From the NCBI RefSeq assembly GCF_001571085.1, contig NZ_BCTC01000001.1, positions 62,001 to 126,000 of the forward strand: a stretch of 64,000 nucleotides of DNA, read 5' to 3'. The position numbers were made by a program, and so were the translations under genes. Under the pieces are notes generated by a model. It was not told the origin of the DNA, ran no database searches, and saw only the letters and a program-made list of their open reading frames with translations. The DNA is from Azohydromonas lata NBRC 102462. GTDB taxonomy: Bacteria; Pseudomonadota; Gammaproteobacteria; Burkholderiales; Burkholderiaceae_C. The stretch's first letter is position 1. Each line of letters begins with the position of its first letter. Shown in pieces: positions 40,566-49,603 of the stretch.

Positions 40566-40739
40566 GGTGGGCGTGCTTTGGTGAGGTGAAAACGAGGGCG
40601 CGGCATTGTAGGGGGGCGCCCGCGCGCGCCCGGCACGCCGCCCGCCATCACTAATTCACGCCGGGGCCGCTGGACCGCCTCCGTGCCCGCGGGGGGGCTC
40701 CTTATGATCCGCCGACGCTTTTTCCGTGCCCTCCCGTCC

Positions 40740-41852
40740 ATGACCGTTTCCTCCCAAATTCCGCCTGCGCCACGCGCACCGTCCCGGATGGATGCCATAG
40801 AAGGCGCCCGCGCCCTGGCCGCCCTCATCGTGGTGCTGCTGCATGCCGGTAATGTCATGCGCGTGGATCATCTCTCCGGCCATATTGGCCTGGGCAATAT
40901 CTTTGGCTTCGGCTACGTGGGCGTGGATTTCTTTTTCGTGCTCAGCGGCTTCATCATCACCTACGTGCATTTCAAGGAGTTGGGCCGGCCGGAGAGTATT
41001 CCACGCTATTTGTGGCGCCGGTTCTCGCGGATATTTCCGATTTACTGGGCCGTGCTGGCGTTGACCATTGTCGTTGCCACCGCAGGCCATCTTGCCGCCG
41101 GCAAGGGCCTGCAAATAAGCATGGGCTGGAACGACATTCCCGGCACGATTTTCCTGCTCATGGGCCAGGGCGAGCCGAAATACGTGGGGGTGGCCTGGTC
41201 GCTGCAGTATGAGCTGCTTTTCTATGTGCTGTTCTGCCTGCTGCTGCTGAATGTCAGGCTGGGTGCTATCGCATTTTCCACGTGGGCACTCGTGATTCTG
41301 GCGCGGATTTTTGGGCTGGTGCAGGTGGAATTGCCTTTCAATATGGCCAATGCACATTGCCTGCAGTTCCTGTTCGGCGTGGTGGTGGGCGTGTGGACGC
41401 GCCGCTACCCGCTGCGCCTGCCGCGGGTGGCGCTGCCGGCGGCGGTGGGGTTGTTCATTGGGGCGGTGGTGCTGGAGGTGCGCGGCCCCTGGCCGCTGCA
41501 TTCCGACATGGGCGCGCTGGCCCTGGGCCTGGCCTCGGCCGCCGTGCTGATGGCGCTGGTGAGCCTGGAGCAGCAGCAGGCGCTGCGCACGCCGGCCTGG
41601 CTGGCACGCATGGGCTCGGTGTCCTACTCCATCTACCTGGGCCACATCCTGCTGATCAACGTGAGCTACTGGGTGATGCTCAAGCTGGGCCTGTACCACG
41701 CGCTGCCCGAGGTGCTGGTGTATGCCCTGGCCGTCGCCATCGGCCTGGCCGGCACCATGCTGCTGGGCCGCTGTGTGGAGTTGCCGCTGGTGAGCCTGCT
41801 CAAGGACCGCATGGGCGCCCGGCCCCGCCACCCGCGCGCAGTGGTGGTGTGA
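40740..41852 (+). CDS. Acyltransferase 3 (OafA/YrhL family) membrane protein
   Basis: 370 residues from the ATG at 40740; an ATG at 40704 is also possible and neither has a strong ribosome binding site. About ten transmembrane helices. The N-terminal family signature is IEGARALAALIVVLLHAG, with the conserved catalytic-type His, and FFFVLSGFIITYVH follows, then a RRFSRIFPIYW segment. Such proteins O-acylate sugars of exopolysaccharide, lipopolysaccharide or peptidoglycan; the target is unknown. Codon use in its middle part is less GC-rich than in the flanking housekeeping genes. It sits between pyrE and the exonuclease III gene. Confidence 0.82.
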   Translation: MTVSSQIPPAPRAPSRMDAIEGARALAALIVVLLHAGNVMRVDHLSGHIGLGNIFGFGYVGVDFFFVLSGFIITYVHFKELGRPESIPRYLWRRFSRIFPIYWAVLALTIVVATAGHLAAGKGLQISMGWNDIPGTIFLLMGQGEPKYVGVAWSLQYELLFYVLFCLLLLNVRLGAIAFSTWALVILARIFGLVQVELPFNMANAHCLQFLFGVVVGVWTRRYPLRLPRVALPAAVGLFIGAVVLEVRGPWPLHSDMGALALGLASAAVLMALVSLEQQQALRTPAWLARMGSVSYSIYLGHILLINVSYWVMLKLGLYHALPEVLVYALAVAIGLAGTMLLGRCVELPLVSLLKDRMGARPRHPRAVVV

Positions 41853-41887
41853 CAATCCGGCCCGCTGCAAACCAATGAATCGCGCCC

Positions 41888-42679
41888 GTGAAAATCATTA
41901 CCGCCAATTTGAACGGCTGCCGTTCCGCCGCCTCCAAGGGTTTCATGGAGTGGATGGCCGAACAGGATGCCGACCTGATTTGTGTCCAGGAACTGAAGGC
42001 CCACGCCTGCGACCTGCCGGCTGAAGTCGCTTCCCCCAAGGGTTTTCATTGCCATTTTCACCATGCGCAGAAAAAAGGATATTCAGGCGTAGGCATTTAC
42101 ACGCGCCGCGAGCCCAGCCATTTTGTTTCGGGCTTTGGCTGCGAGGAGTTCGACGCCGAGGGCCGGTATGTGGAGGCGCGCTTCGATACCAGCGTGCGCA
42201 AGTTGAGCGTCATCAGCGCCTATTTCCCCAGCGGCTCCAGCGGCGAGGAGCGCCAGGCCGCTAAATTCCGCTTCCTGGCGGTGTTCTTCGAGCATTTGAA
42301 GGAACTGCGCGCCCAGGGTCGTGAATTCGTGATGGTGGGCGACTTGAATATCGCCCATCAAGCCATTGACCTGAAAAACTGGCGCGGCAACCAGAAGAAC
42401 AGCGGCTTCCTGCCGGAAGAGCGCGAATGGTTCTCGCGCATGGTGAAGGATTTGGAATTGGTGGACGTCTACCGCCACCTGCACCCCGACACCACCGACG
42501 AGTGCTACACGTGGTGGAGCAACCGCGGGCAGGCCTGGGCCAAGAATGTCGGGTGGCGGCTGGACTATCAAATCGCCACGCCGGAAATCGCCAAGGCGGC
42601 GCGCGGCGCGGCGATCCACAAGGCGACGCGGTTTTCGGACCATGCGCCGCTGACGATCGAGTACGACTTGGCGCTGTGA
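41888..42679 (+). CDS. xthA: Exodeoxyribonuclease III family AP endonuclease
   Basis: 263 residues, GTG start. Base-excision repair nuclease of the EEP fold: Asn in ITANLNG, metal-binding Glu in VQELKA, Tyr in SAYFPSG, catalytic VGDLNIAH with Asp/Asn, and the C-terminal RFSDHAPL His-Asp pair. Length typical for ExoIII. Whether it is the major AP endonuclease or a paralogue is not known. Confidence 0.92.
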   Translation: MKIITANLNGCRSAASKGFMEWMAEQDADLICVQELKAHACDLPAEVASPKGFHCHFHHAQKKGYSGVGIYTRREPSHFVSGFGCEEFDAEGRYVEARFDTSVRKLSVISAYFPSGSSGEERQAAKFRFLAVFFEHLKELRAQGREFVMVGDLNIAHQAIDLKNWRGNQKNSGFLPEEREWFSRMVKDLELVDVYRHLHPDTTDECYTWWSNRGQAWAKNVGWRLDYQIATPEIAKAARGAAIHKATRFSDHAPLTIEYDLAL

Positions 42680-42683
42680 ATTT

Positions 42684-43361
42684 TCAGGCCACCGCCGTCT
42701 TCAATATCCACGTCCGCAGCGCTTCCAGCTCCTCCATGCTGACCGTGTGCCCAATCGGGTACTCGTGCCACTCCACCTCGTGGCCGAGCTGCCGCAGCAG
42801 CTCGCGCGTGCCGCTGCCCGCGGCCATGGGCACGACGGGGTCCATGGACCCGTGGGCCAGGAACACCGGCAGATCGGCATTGGCGCCGTGGCGCTCGGCG
42901 GCGGTGAGGCTGGCCAGCGGCAGGTAGCCGGAGAGGCCCGCCACGCCCGCCAGGCGCTCTTCGCAGCGCAGGGCCGCCAGCAGCGCCATGGCGCAGCCTT
43001 GCGAGAAGCCCGCCAGCACGATGCGCCGTGCCGCCACGCCGCGCTCGCGCTCGCGCGCCACCAGGGCCAGCACTTCCTTGAGCGAGGCGCGCAGGCCCGG
43101 CTCGTCTTCGCGGCGCTGCAGCTCGCTGCCCAGCAGGTCGTACCAGGCGCGCATGCGGTAGCCGCCGTTGATGGTCACCGGCCGCACCGGCGCGTGCGGA
43201 AAGATCCAGCGCACGGGGCCCAGGGCCGATAAATCCATCTGCTGGGCCAGGGGCTCGAAGTCGTGGCCGTCGGCGCCCAGGCCGTGCAGCACGATCAGGC
43301 TGGCCGTTGGGCGGTCGCCGGTTTCCACTTCCAGGGTTTCGACGGTCGGTGCGTTGGACAT
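42684..43361 (-). CDS. Carboxylesterase/phospholipase-like alpha/beta hydrolase
   Basis: 225 residues. The Ser nucleophile is in LAGFSQGCAM (GxSxG), the Asp in GSMDPVVPM and the His near VEWHEYPIGHTVS. N-terminal LHGLGADGHDF is the oxyanion-hole region. It matches the small carboxylesterase/acyl-protein thioesterase family. It is convergent with exonuclease III, and 3 bases separate it from the upstream DUF1615 gene, so it is probably cotranscribed. Confidence 0.88.
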   Translation of the reverse strand: MSNAPTVETLEVETGDRPTASLIVLHGLGADGHDFEPLAQQMDLSALGPVRWIFPHAPVRPVTINGGYRMRAWYDLLGSELQRREDEPGLRASLKEVLALVARERERGVAARRIVLAGFSQGCAMALLAALRCEERLAGVAGLSGYLPLASLTAAERHGANADLPVFLAHGSMDPVVPMAAGSGTRELLRQLGHEVEWHEYPIGHTVSMEELEALRTWILKTAVA

Positions 43362-43364
43362 GGC

Positions 43365-44561
43365 TCAGGGCTCCACGGGCGATGAAACAGCCGCCTGCGA
43401 ACCCGCCGGCGCGCGCGCCATGCAGCGCTGCCAGCGCTGCTGCACGCGGTCGGCAAACCAGCGGGTGCTCAGAGGGCGGGTGATCTTTGGGCTGGACAGT
43501 GCGATGTCCGGCACCGCCGCGCGCGGCAGAGGTTTGCCCTCGTTGCGCTCGGCGGCCTCGAACACGCGGCGATAGAAGCCGTTCTTCTCCAGGCCCGGCT
43601 GGTCGCCCAGCTCCAGGGCGCTGCGCGCTTCCGATTCGGACGCGCCCAGCCGCGGCGCCAGCGACAGCGCCGCGGCTTCCGTCGCGCCGCGCTGGCCGTC
43701 GCCGCGCAACAAATCGCCGTCCGGCGTGAGCGGGATGCCGCTGGCGGCGCTGATGGCCCGCTGGAACGCCGCGTTGCGGCTGGCCCAGCGCCCGGCGTTG
43801 AAGTCGGCGAAGCGGTAGAGCGGCCGGTCGTAGGGCGCGGCGTAGTCCAGCAGGTGGGCGATGCCGAAGAACATCCCGCCCCGGCGGCTGAACACCGCTG
43901 CGCGCACGCCACCGTCCAGCGGGTACGGATAACGCTCGGCGTGCGCTTCCGCCCACGCCACGCTCACCTGCATGGGCCCGCCGGTGCGCACCGGATTGAG
44001 CTTGCCGAACAGGCGCTGGCCCAGGGGCACGCGGTTGATGAGGTCCTCGAAGGCGTCGCTCAACTGCCGCTCGGTGCGGGCGGATTCGATGCGCTCGGCA
44101 TAGCTGCGCCCGTCCGACGAGGGCAGTTGCAGCGCGGCCGACACCAGCAGCGAGGGCACGCCGACGCGGCCGGCGCGCTCGTCGATCTCCTTGCGCGCGA
44201 TGGCCCCCAGGTTGGGCACGGACGGATCGGCCTGGAAGCTCGATTCCTGCTCCGCCACCGACAGCGCCGCGCAGAAGTTGGCGGCCGTGGGCGGGATCTG
44301 CAGCGCCGAGAAGGCGGCGTAGGTGTCCGTGGCCCAGCCGGCGCGGTCCGGCAGTTGGGCGGGCAGCAGGCTCAAGAGCAGCGCGCGGCTGTCCTGCGGA
44401 CGCGGCCAGGCGGTGGACTGGGATTCGTTGTTGGCACAGCCCGCCAGCAGCAGCGCCGCGGTGGCCAGGCCGGCGGCCGCGTGCGGCAGGCGGCTGCGGG
44501 CCGTGCGCGTTGCCGGCGCTTCGCTGGGGTCGTGGGGGCTTGGTGCCCGGGCGTGATCCAT
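43365..44561 (-). CDS. DUF1615-type lipoprotein
   Basis: 398 residues. A basic N-terminus and hydrophobic core end in a lipobox (LLLAGCANN), so it is predicted to be a lipid-anchored envelope protein. The rest matches my recollection of the DUF1615 family: AEQESSFQADP suggests a lysozyme-like or transglycosylase-related fold, with GGPMQVSVAWAEAH downstream, but function is unproven. AGGAG lies 7 bases before the ATG at 44561. It is divergent from the MBL-fold gene. Confidence 0.78.
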   Translation of the reverse strand: MDHARAPSPHDPSEAPATRTARSRLPHAAAGLATAALLLAGCANNESQSTAWPRPQDSRALLLSLLPAQLPDRAGWATDTYAAFSALQIPPTAANFCAALSVAEQESSFQADPSVPNLGAIARKEIDERAGRVGVPSLLVSAALQLPSSDGRSYAERIESARTERQLSDAFEDLINRVPLGQRLFGKLNPVRTGGPMQVSVAWAEAHAERYPYPLDGGVRAAVFSRRGGMFFGIAHLLDYAAPYDRPLYRFADFNAGRWASRNAAFQRAISAASGIPLTPDGDLLRGDGQRGATEAAALSLAPRLGASESEARSALELGDQPGLEKNGFYRRVFEAAERNEGKPLPRAAVPDIALSSPKITRPLSTRWFADRVQQRWQRCMARAPAGSQAAVSSPVEP

Positions 44562-44615
44562 CGCTGCTCCTGCGGCAGGCGCAATGCCCGCCCCGTGCCG
44601 GCCACAATGGCGGCC

Positions 44616-45263
44616 ATGCTTCGTTACGAAACCCTCCCCGTCACCCCGTTCCAGCAGAACTGTTCGCTGCTGTGGTGCGACCAGACCCAGGAAGCCGTGC
44701 TGATCGACGTCGGCGGCGAGCTGGAGATGCTGCGCGCCGCCGTGAAGCAGCGCGGCCTCAAGCTGGTGGCGCTTTGGCTCACCCATGCGCACATCGACCA
44801 TGCCGGCGGCACCGGCCAGCTCGCGCGCGAAGAGGGGCTGCCCATCATCGGCCCGCACCGCGGCGACCAGTTCTGGATAGACGGCCTGCCCCAGCAGAGC
44901 GTGATGTTCGGCTTCCCGCCGGCCGAGCACTTCACGCCCACGCGCTGGCTGGAAGACGGCGACAAGCTGCAGCTGGGCAAAAGCGAGGTGAGCGTGCGCC
45001 ACTGCCCCGGCCACACGCCGGGCCACGTGGTGTTCCACGCCGCGGAGATCGAGCGCTGCTTCGTGGGCGACGTGCTGTTCGCCGGGTCGATCGGCCGCAC
45101 CGACTTCCCGCAGGGCGACCACGACCAGCTCATCAGCAGCATCCGCGAGCGGCTGTGGCCCATGGGCAACGACACGGTGTTCATCCCCGGCCACGGGCCG
45201 GAGAGCAGCTTTGGGCGCGAGCGGCGGACCAATCCCTACGTGAGGGACTTGCGGGGGGCGTGA
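44616..45263 (+). CDS. Metallo-beta-lactamase-fold hydrolase (glyoxalase II-like, YcbL type)
   Basis: 215 residues. Metal-binding motif THAHIDHAGG (HxHxDH), then CPGHTPGHVVFH, VGDVLFAGSIGRTDFP and the final IPGHGPESSFGRER. This is the small glyoxalase II-like subgroup (YcbL), which hydrolyses thioesters; the natural substrate is uncertain. The ATG at 44616 is chosen; ATG at 44607 is possible. Divergent from the DUF1615 gene. Confidence 0.88.
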   Translation: MLRYETLPVTPFQQNCSLLWCDQTQEAVLIDVGGELEMLRAAVKQRGLKLVALWLTHAHIDHAGGTGQLAREEGLPIIGPHRGDQFWIDGLPQQSVMFGFPPAEHFTPTRWLEDGDKLQLGKSEVSVRHCPGHTPGHVVFHAAEIERCFVGDVLFAGSIGRTDFPQGDHDQLISSIRERLWPMGNDTVFIPGHGPESSFGRERRTNPYVRDLRGA

Positions 45264-45288
45264 GCCCACGCGCGGCCGGCGCGGGTGA

Positions 45289-46266
45289 TCAGCGGTTGCC
45301 CGTCTTGGCCGGCGGCCCAAAGCGCTGCGGCGGCTTCGCGGCCTGCGCGTACAGCGGCTGTACGCGCGGCAGCCGCGCCTGGATGTCGCGGATGCGCGTC
45401 TCGCTGTTGGGGTGGGTGGACATGAAGGCCAGCGGCTCGCCCTGGCTCACGGCCATCATCTTCTGCCACAGGCTCACGCCGGCGGCCGGGTCGTAGCCGG
45501 CGCGCGCCGCCAGCTCCATGCCCACGATGTCCGCCTCGGACTCGTCCTCGCGGCTGAATTTCAGCGTCAGCAACTGGCTGCCCATGCCCAGCACCTGGTT
45601 GCCCAGGTTGCCCAGGCCCAGCAGCGCCGAGAGGGCGCCGGCGCCCAACTGCGTCGCGGCCGACTTGCCCATGCGCTCGCGCGCGTGCTCGCGCAGCGCG
45701 TGCGCCACCTCGTGGCCCATGATGGTCGCCACCTCGTCGTCGCTGAGCTGCAGCTGCTGCAGGATCCCGTAGAAGAAGGCGATCTTCCCGCCCGGCATGC
45801 AGAAGGCGTTGAGCTCCTTGCTGCCGATCAGGTTCACCTCCCACTTCCACTGCCGCGCACGCGGGTTCCAGGTGTCGGTGAAGGGAATGATGCGCTGCGC
45901 GATGTAGCGCAGCCGCTGCACCTGCGGGTGCTCGGCCGGCGCCAGGGCGCGCTTGGAGGCGGCTTCCGACAGGAGCTGCTTGTACTGCTGCGTGGCGGCG
46001 GCCTCGACCTCCTCGGCCGGCACCAAGCGCGAGAAGGCGGATTCGGACCCCACCTCCTCCCGCACGCCCTGCGCCACCGCGGGCAGCAGCGCGCCGCCCA
46101 GCAGCGCGCCGGTGAATAGGCGCCGCGAGACGCCGCCGCCCGCGTTGCCCCCCTCGCCGCCCAGGCGCGCGGCGCCGCGCCCGCACAGCGCGCAGGCGCA
46201 GCCCGCGTGCGCCAGCAGCGGCTCGGTGGAGATGTCGGCATCGGTGCGGAAGGCGTCGGTGCTCAT
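45289..46266 (-). CDS. M48-family zinc metallopeptidase
   Basis: 325 residues. Zinc motif GHEVAHALREHA (HExxH) with the third ligand in SREDESEADIVG. The C-terminal FMSTHPNSETRI is shared with envelope-quality-control peptidases of the LoiP/BepA/YcaL group. The N-terminus is odd: about 45 residues containing a Cys cluster (CACALC), then a twin-arginine-like stretch SRRLFTGALLGGALLPAVA. If exported, it may use that internal signal, or the true start may lie downstream. Role inferred as periplasmic proteolysis. Confidence 0.85.
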   Translation of the reverse strand: MSTDAFRTDADISTEPLLAHAGCACALCGRGAARLGGEGGNAGGGVSRRLFTGALLGGALLPAVAQGVREEVGSESAFSRLVPAEEVEAAATQQYKQLLSEAASKRALAPAEHPQVQRLRYIAQRIIPFTDTWNPRARQWKWEVNLIGSKELNAFCMPGGKIAFFYGILQQLQLSDDEVATIMGHEVAHALREHARERMGKSAATQLGAGALSALLGLGNLGNQVLGMGSQLLTLKFSREDESEADIVGMELAARAGYDPAAGVSLWQKMMAVSQGEPLAFMSTHPNSETRIRDIQARLPRVQPLYAQAAKPPQRFGPPAKTGNR

Positions 46267-46431
46267 GGCGTGAGGTGAGGCCGCTCCAGGCGGCGTTGAA
46301 TCGTTGGAATGCGCTCAACGGGCACGGTGCGTGCCCGGCTGACGCGATGTGAAAGCCGGTAACGCCAATTTCAAGAACGTCGCAGCCGGCAATGAGTTTG
46401 CCGCCCGCGGCTTGCAGGCGGCTTGACGGCT

Positions 46432-48039
46432 TCAGTCGTCGGCCGCGGCGGGGGCGTCCGGGTCCACTTCCAGGGCACGGACGCTCTCGCGCAGCCGCCA
46501 CAGCATGGCCAGCGCCGGCACGGCGGCCAGGGTGGAGACGATGAAGAAGTCGGCCCAACCGATGGACTCTGCCAGCACCCCGGCCAGCGGGCCGACCCAC
46601 ACGCGCCCAACCGCCGCGAAGGCGCTCAGCAGCGCGTACTGCGTGGCCGTGAAGCGCTGGTTGCACAGGCTCATCAGGAAGGCCACGAAGGCGGCCGTGC
46701 CCATGCCGCCGGAGAGGTTCTCCAGCGCCACCACCAGCAGCAGCCCGCCGTCCACCGCCGTGGGCTGCGCCAGGTGCATGAAGCCCAGGTCGAAGGCCGG
46801 GATGGTGATGCCGGGAATGACGCCCTTGCCCGCCACCGCCAGCCACCAGAAGCCCAGGTTGCTGGCCATCTGCAGCAGGCCGAACAGCAGCAGCGAGCGC
46901 CACAGGCCCAGCTTCAACATGAGCGCCCCGCCCACCAGCGCGCCCAGGATGGTCAGCCACAGGCCGATGAGCTTGTTGACCACGCCCACCTCCGCCGGGC
47001 TGAAGGCCATGGCTTTCAGCAGGAACGGCGTCAGCAGCGAGCCCGCGAAGGCGTCTCCCAGCTTGTAGAGGACGATGAAGGCCAGGAAAGCGCCCGCCCC
47101 CGGCTGCTCGAAGTAGCTGCGCAGCCCCTGCAGCAGCGTTTCGAACCGCGCCTTGCGCGCGGCCCAGGCGGCAAGCGGCAAGGTGAAGGCGATGCCCAGC
47201 ATCAGCGCGAGCAATTCGGTCCATTTGGCCTGCAGCGCGGGCGCCAGGGCGCTGCCGCTCCAGAAAGGGCTGAGCAGCCATTGCGCGAAAGCCAGGGCAA
47301 AGCGGTCGCTGAGCAGGTAGCCCACGGCCACGGCGGCCATGACGGCCAGGAAGCCGATGACGTCGTGCCGCGCCACGGTGCGCGGGGCGGTGGTGCGCGG
47401 CAGGCGCGGCAGCAGCACGGCCGAGACGACGGCCGCGCCCACCATCAGCATGGCCATGAGCCGGTAGACGGCCGGCCAGGTGAAGCCGCCGCCCTGGGCC
47501 GGGTCGGTCCAGATGAGGGCCACGCCGCCGGAGAGGATCATGGCCAGGCGGTAGCCCATGACGTTGAGCGAGGAGCCCAGGCCGCGCTCGCGCGCGGGCA
47601 GCAGGTCGGTGCGGTAGGCGTCGATCACCACGTCCTGCGACGCGGAGAGGAAGGCCACGGCCACGGCCAGCAGCGCGAAGGCGCGCGTGGCGCCCGCGGG
47701 CGGCGTGGACGCCATGAGCAGCAGCGCGCCGGCCAGCAGCAGTTGCGTGACGACCAGCCAGCCCCGGCGCCGGCCCAGGCCCGGGGGCTCGAAGCGGTCC
47801 ATGAGCGGGGCCCACAGGAACTTGAAGGTGTAGGGCAGGCCCACGAGGCTGAGGAAGCCGATGGTGGCCACGTCCAGCCCCTCGGCCGACAGCCAGGCCT
47901 GCATGGCCTGGCCCGTGAGCGCCAGCGGCAGCCCCGAGGCGAAGCCCAGCAGCGTGACGGCGAGAAAGCGGTGGATGGCGGCGGCGCGCTGGGCCGGGGT
48001 GCGCGCCGCGTCCGCGGCGGCGGCGGGGGAAGGAGGCAT
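46432..48039 (-). CDS. ampG: AmpG-like muropeptide permease (MFS)
   Basis: 535 residues with about 14 transmembrane helices. It has LLGFASGLPLALTGQAMQAWL at the start, FKFLWAPLMDRF, ASQDVVIDAYRTDLL and LENLSGGMGTAAFVAFLMSL, all AmpG signatures. AmpG imports GlcNAc-anhydroMurNAc peptides for cell-wall recycling, which fits with murU in the same window. Transcribed alone, with an acidic C-terminal tail. Confidence 0.9.
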   Translation of the reverse strand: MPPSPAAAADAARTPAQRAAAIHRFLAVTLLGFASGLPLALTGQAMQAWLSAEGLDVATIGFLSLVGLPYTFKFLWAPLMDRFEPPGLGRRRGWLVVTQLLLAGALLLMASTPPAGATRAFALLAVAVAFLSASQDVVIDAYRTDLLPARERGLGSSLNVMGYRLAMILSGGVALIWTDPAQGGGFTWPAVYRLMAMLMVGAAVVSAVLLPRLPRTTAPRTVARHDVIGFLAVMAAVAVGYLLSDRFALAFAQWLLSPFWSGSALAPALQAKWTELLALMLGIAFTLPLAAWAARKARFETLLQGLRSYFEQPGAGAFLAFIVLYKLGDAFAGSLLTPFLLKAMAFSPAEVGVVNKLIGLWLTILGALVGGALMLKLGLWRSLLLFGLLQMASNLGFWWLAVAGKGVIPGITIPAFDLGFMHLAQPTAVDGGLLLVVALENLSGGMGTAAFVAFLMSLCNQRFTATQYALLSAFAAVGRVWVGPLAGVLAESIGWADFFIVSTLAAVPALAMLWRLRESVRALEVDPDAPAAADD

Positions 48040-48111
48040 CGCGGGATTTTAGGGAGCGCGCTCCGGCGCCCCGCCGACGCCGCGCCGGCCCGCCCTGCCC
48101 CGCCCCGTTTC

Positions 48112-48912
48112 TCAACCCGGCGTCGCCTGCGCCGTCTGCTGCCTGTGGATCTCCATCGCCAGCGCCAGCAGCCGCTCGCGCGGCAGCGTGCCCACCAGCG
48201 CGTAGCCGCAGCCGCTTTCCACCCAGTAGAAGAGGTTCAAGTCGCCCTGCCGCTCGAAGCGGAACGCGGCCGGCGTGCCGGCTTCCGGCTTGCGCAGGTA
48301 GACGGTGACGCGGTGCTTTTCGCCGTCCTCGTACATGAGCTGCGCGCTGGGCCCCGCGGCGTCGGGCAACAGCCTTCCTCCCACGAGGCTGAAACCCTGG
48401 GGCTGCAGATCGAAGAGTTTCACCGGCAGCGCGGTGCGCTTGGTCAGCCAGCGCGCCAGGTGTTCTTCGTTGGCGCGCACTTCCACCGGGTGGCGCTGCT
48501 CCGGCGCATAGACGGCGTGCGCCACGGCGGCGCGTTGCACCCAGGGCTGCGCGCCGCCATGGGCGGCGAGCTGCGGCGGCAGCGCGTCCTGCCAGCGCCA
48601 CATGGCGCCGGCCCCGGCCAGCGCGCCGCCCGTCACCAGCAGCAGCGCCGCGGCGGCGCGGCCCCAGGTGCGGTCCAGCCACGCCTGGCGCGGCCGCAGC
48701 AGCCGCTGCATGCCCGCGGGCACGGGCTCGTCCAGCACGGAGTCGAAGCGCGCGCGCAGCGCGTCGCGGTCCGCCGCCCACTGGCGCACGCGGGCGGCAT
48801 CGGCCGGGTGTTCGCGCAGCCACTGCTCGGCGTGGCCGCGCTGCTCGGGGCTCAGCTCGTCGTCCAGCCAGGCGCTCAGCCGCTCGTCGTCCATGCGTTG
48901 ATCGGTGTCCAT
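48112..48912 (-). CDS. Anti-sigma factor (transmembrane)
   Basis: 266 residues. The N-terminal anti-sigma-like domain is MDDERLSAWLDDELSPEQ; it has no HxxxCxxC zinc motif. One transmembrane helix lies at about residues 88-107 (AAAALLLVTGGALAGAGAMW), and the periplasmic C-terminal domain ends in QTAQATPG. It starts 48 bases after the ECF sigma gene on the same strand, the usual sigma/anti-sigma order. It is inferred to hold that sigma factor at the membrane until an envelope signal releases it. Confidence 0.8.
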   Translation of the reverse strand: MDTDQRMDDERLSAWLDDELSPEQRGHAEQWLREHPADAARVRQWAADRDALRARFDSVLDEPVPAGMQRLLRPRQAWLDRTWGRAAAALLLVTGGALAGAGAMWRWQDALPPQLAAHGGAQPWVQRAAVAHAVYAPEQRHPVEVRANEEHLARWLTKRTALPVKLFDLQPQGFSLVGGRLLPDAAGPSAQLMYEDGEKHRVTVYLRKPEAGTPAAFRFERQGDLNLFYWVESGCGYALVGTLPRERLLALAMEIHRQQTAQATPG

Positions 48913-48960
48913 GCTCTCCCGCGGTCTTGTCGTGAGTCCTGTGCCCGGTGGCCGCGCGCT

Positions 48961-49491
48961 TCAGATCACCCGGCGCAGGTGCGGCACGCGCGTGGGCGGC
49001 TTGCCGTCGCCGAGCAGCCGGCGCAGCAGTTGCCGCGCGCGGCTGATGCGCGACATCACCGTGCCCGGCGGTATCTGCAGCACCTGCGCCGTTTCGGCGT
49101 AGCTCAACTGCTCCACCACCACCAGCAGCAGCGGCGCGCGCAGCTCCGGCGTGAGCGTGCGCAGCGCGGCCAGCAGGTCCAGCCGCAAGCCGATGTCCGG
49201 CTCCAGGGCGGATTGCCGGTCCAGCTCCTGCTCCACGCGCACGGGCTCCAGCACCGACAGCCGCGCGTCGCGCCGCAGCCCGTCCTGGTGCGCGTTGTGC
49301 GCGATGGACAGCAGCCACACCAGCAGCTCGCGCCGCTCGTCGAACTGCTGCCAGCGCGCCAGCGCCCGCTCCAGCGTGCTTTGCACCAGGTCGTCGGCCC
49401 GCTCGGCGTCGAAGACCAGCGAGCGCGCATAGCGGCGCAGCCGCGGGATGGCGGCCAGCAGTTGTTGTCTGAAGGAGTCGGGAGCGTTCAC
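48961..49491 (-). CDS. ECF-family RNA polymerase sigma factor
   Basis: 176 residues, GTG start. Region 2 (RYARSLVFDAERADDLVQSTLERAL, binding -10) and region 4 (LSYAETAQVLQIPPGTVMSRISRARQLLRRLL, binding -35) are clear, with no other domains. Promoter specificity unknown. The upstream 112 bases are shared with divergent trxC, and the gene probably autoregulates. The anti-sigma gene follows. Confidence 0.9.
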   Translation of the reverse strand: MNAPDSFRQQLLAAIPRLRRYARSLVFDAERADDLVQSTLERALARWQQFDERRELLVWLLSIAHNAHQDGLRRDARLSVLEPVRVEQELDRQSALEPDIGLRLDLLAALRTLTPELRAPLLLVVVEQLSYAETAQVLQIPPGTVMSRISRARQLLRRLLGDGKPPTRVPHLRRVI

Positions 49492-49603
49492 TTCAGCGGT
49501 GTACGAACGAGGTCAAGCCATTATTCCCGGGCACCGCCCTGCCGGAACGAATCGACACGCCAGGCGCCCTTGCGAGGCGGCCAGCCGCCTCCACCATCGG
49601 GTC

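Noticed and set aside
45236-49318. A 1360-codon open frame on the minus strand across several genes
   Set aside because: It overlaps the M48, AmpG, anti-sigma and sigma genes in another frame. Its composition is Arg/Ala/Gly-rich with no motifs, typical of GC-rich shadow frames.
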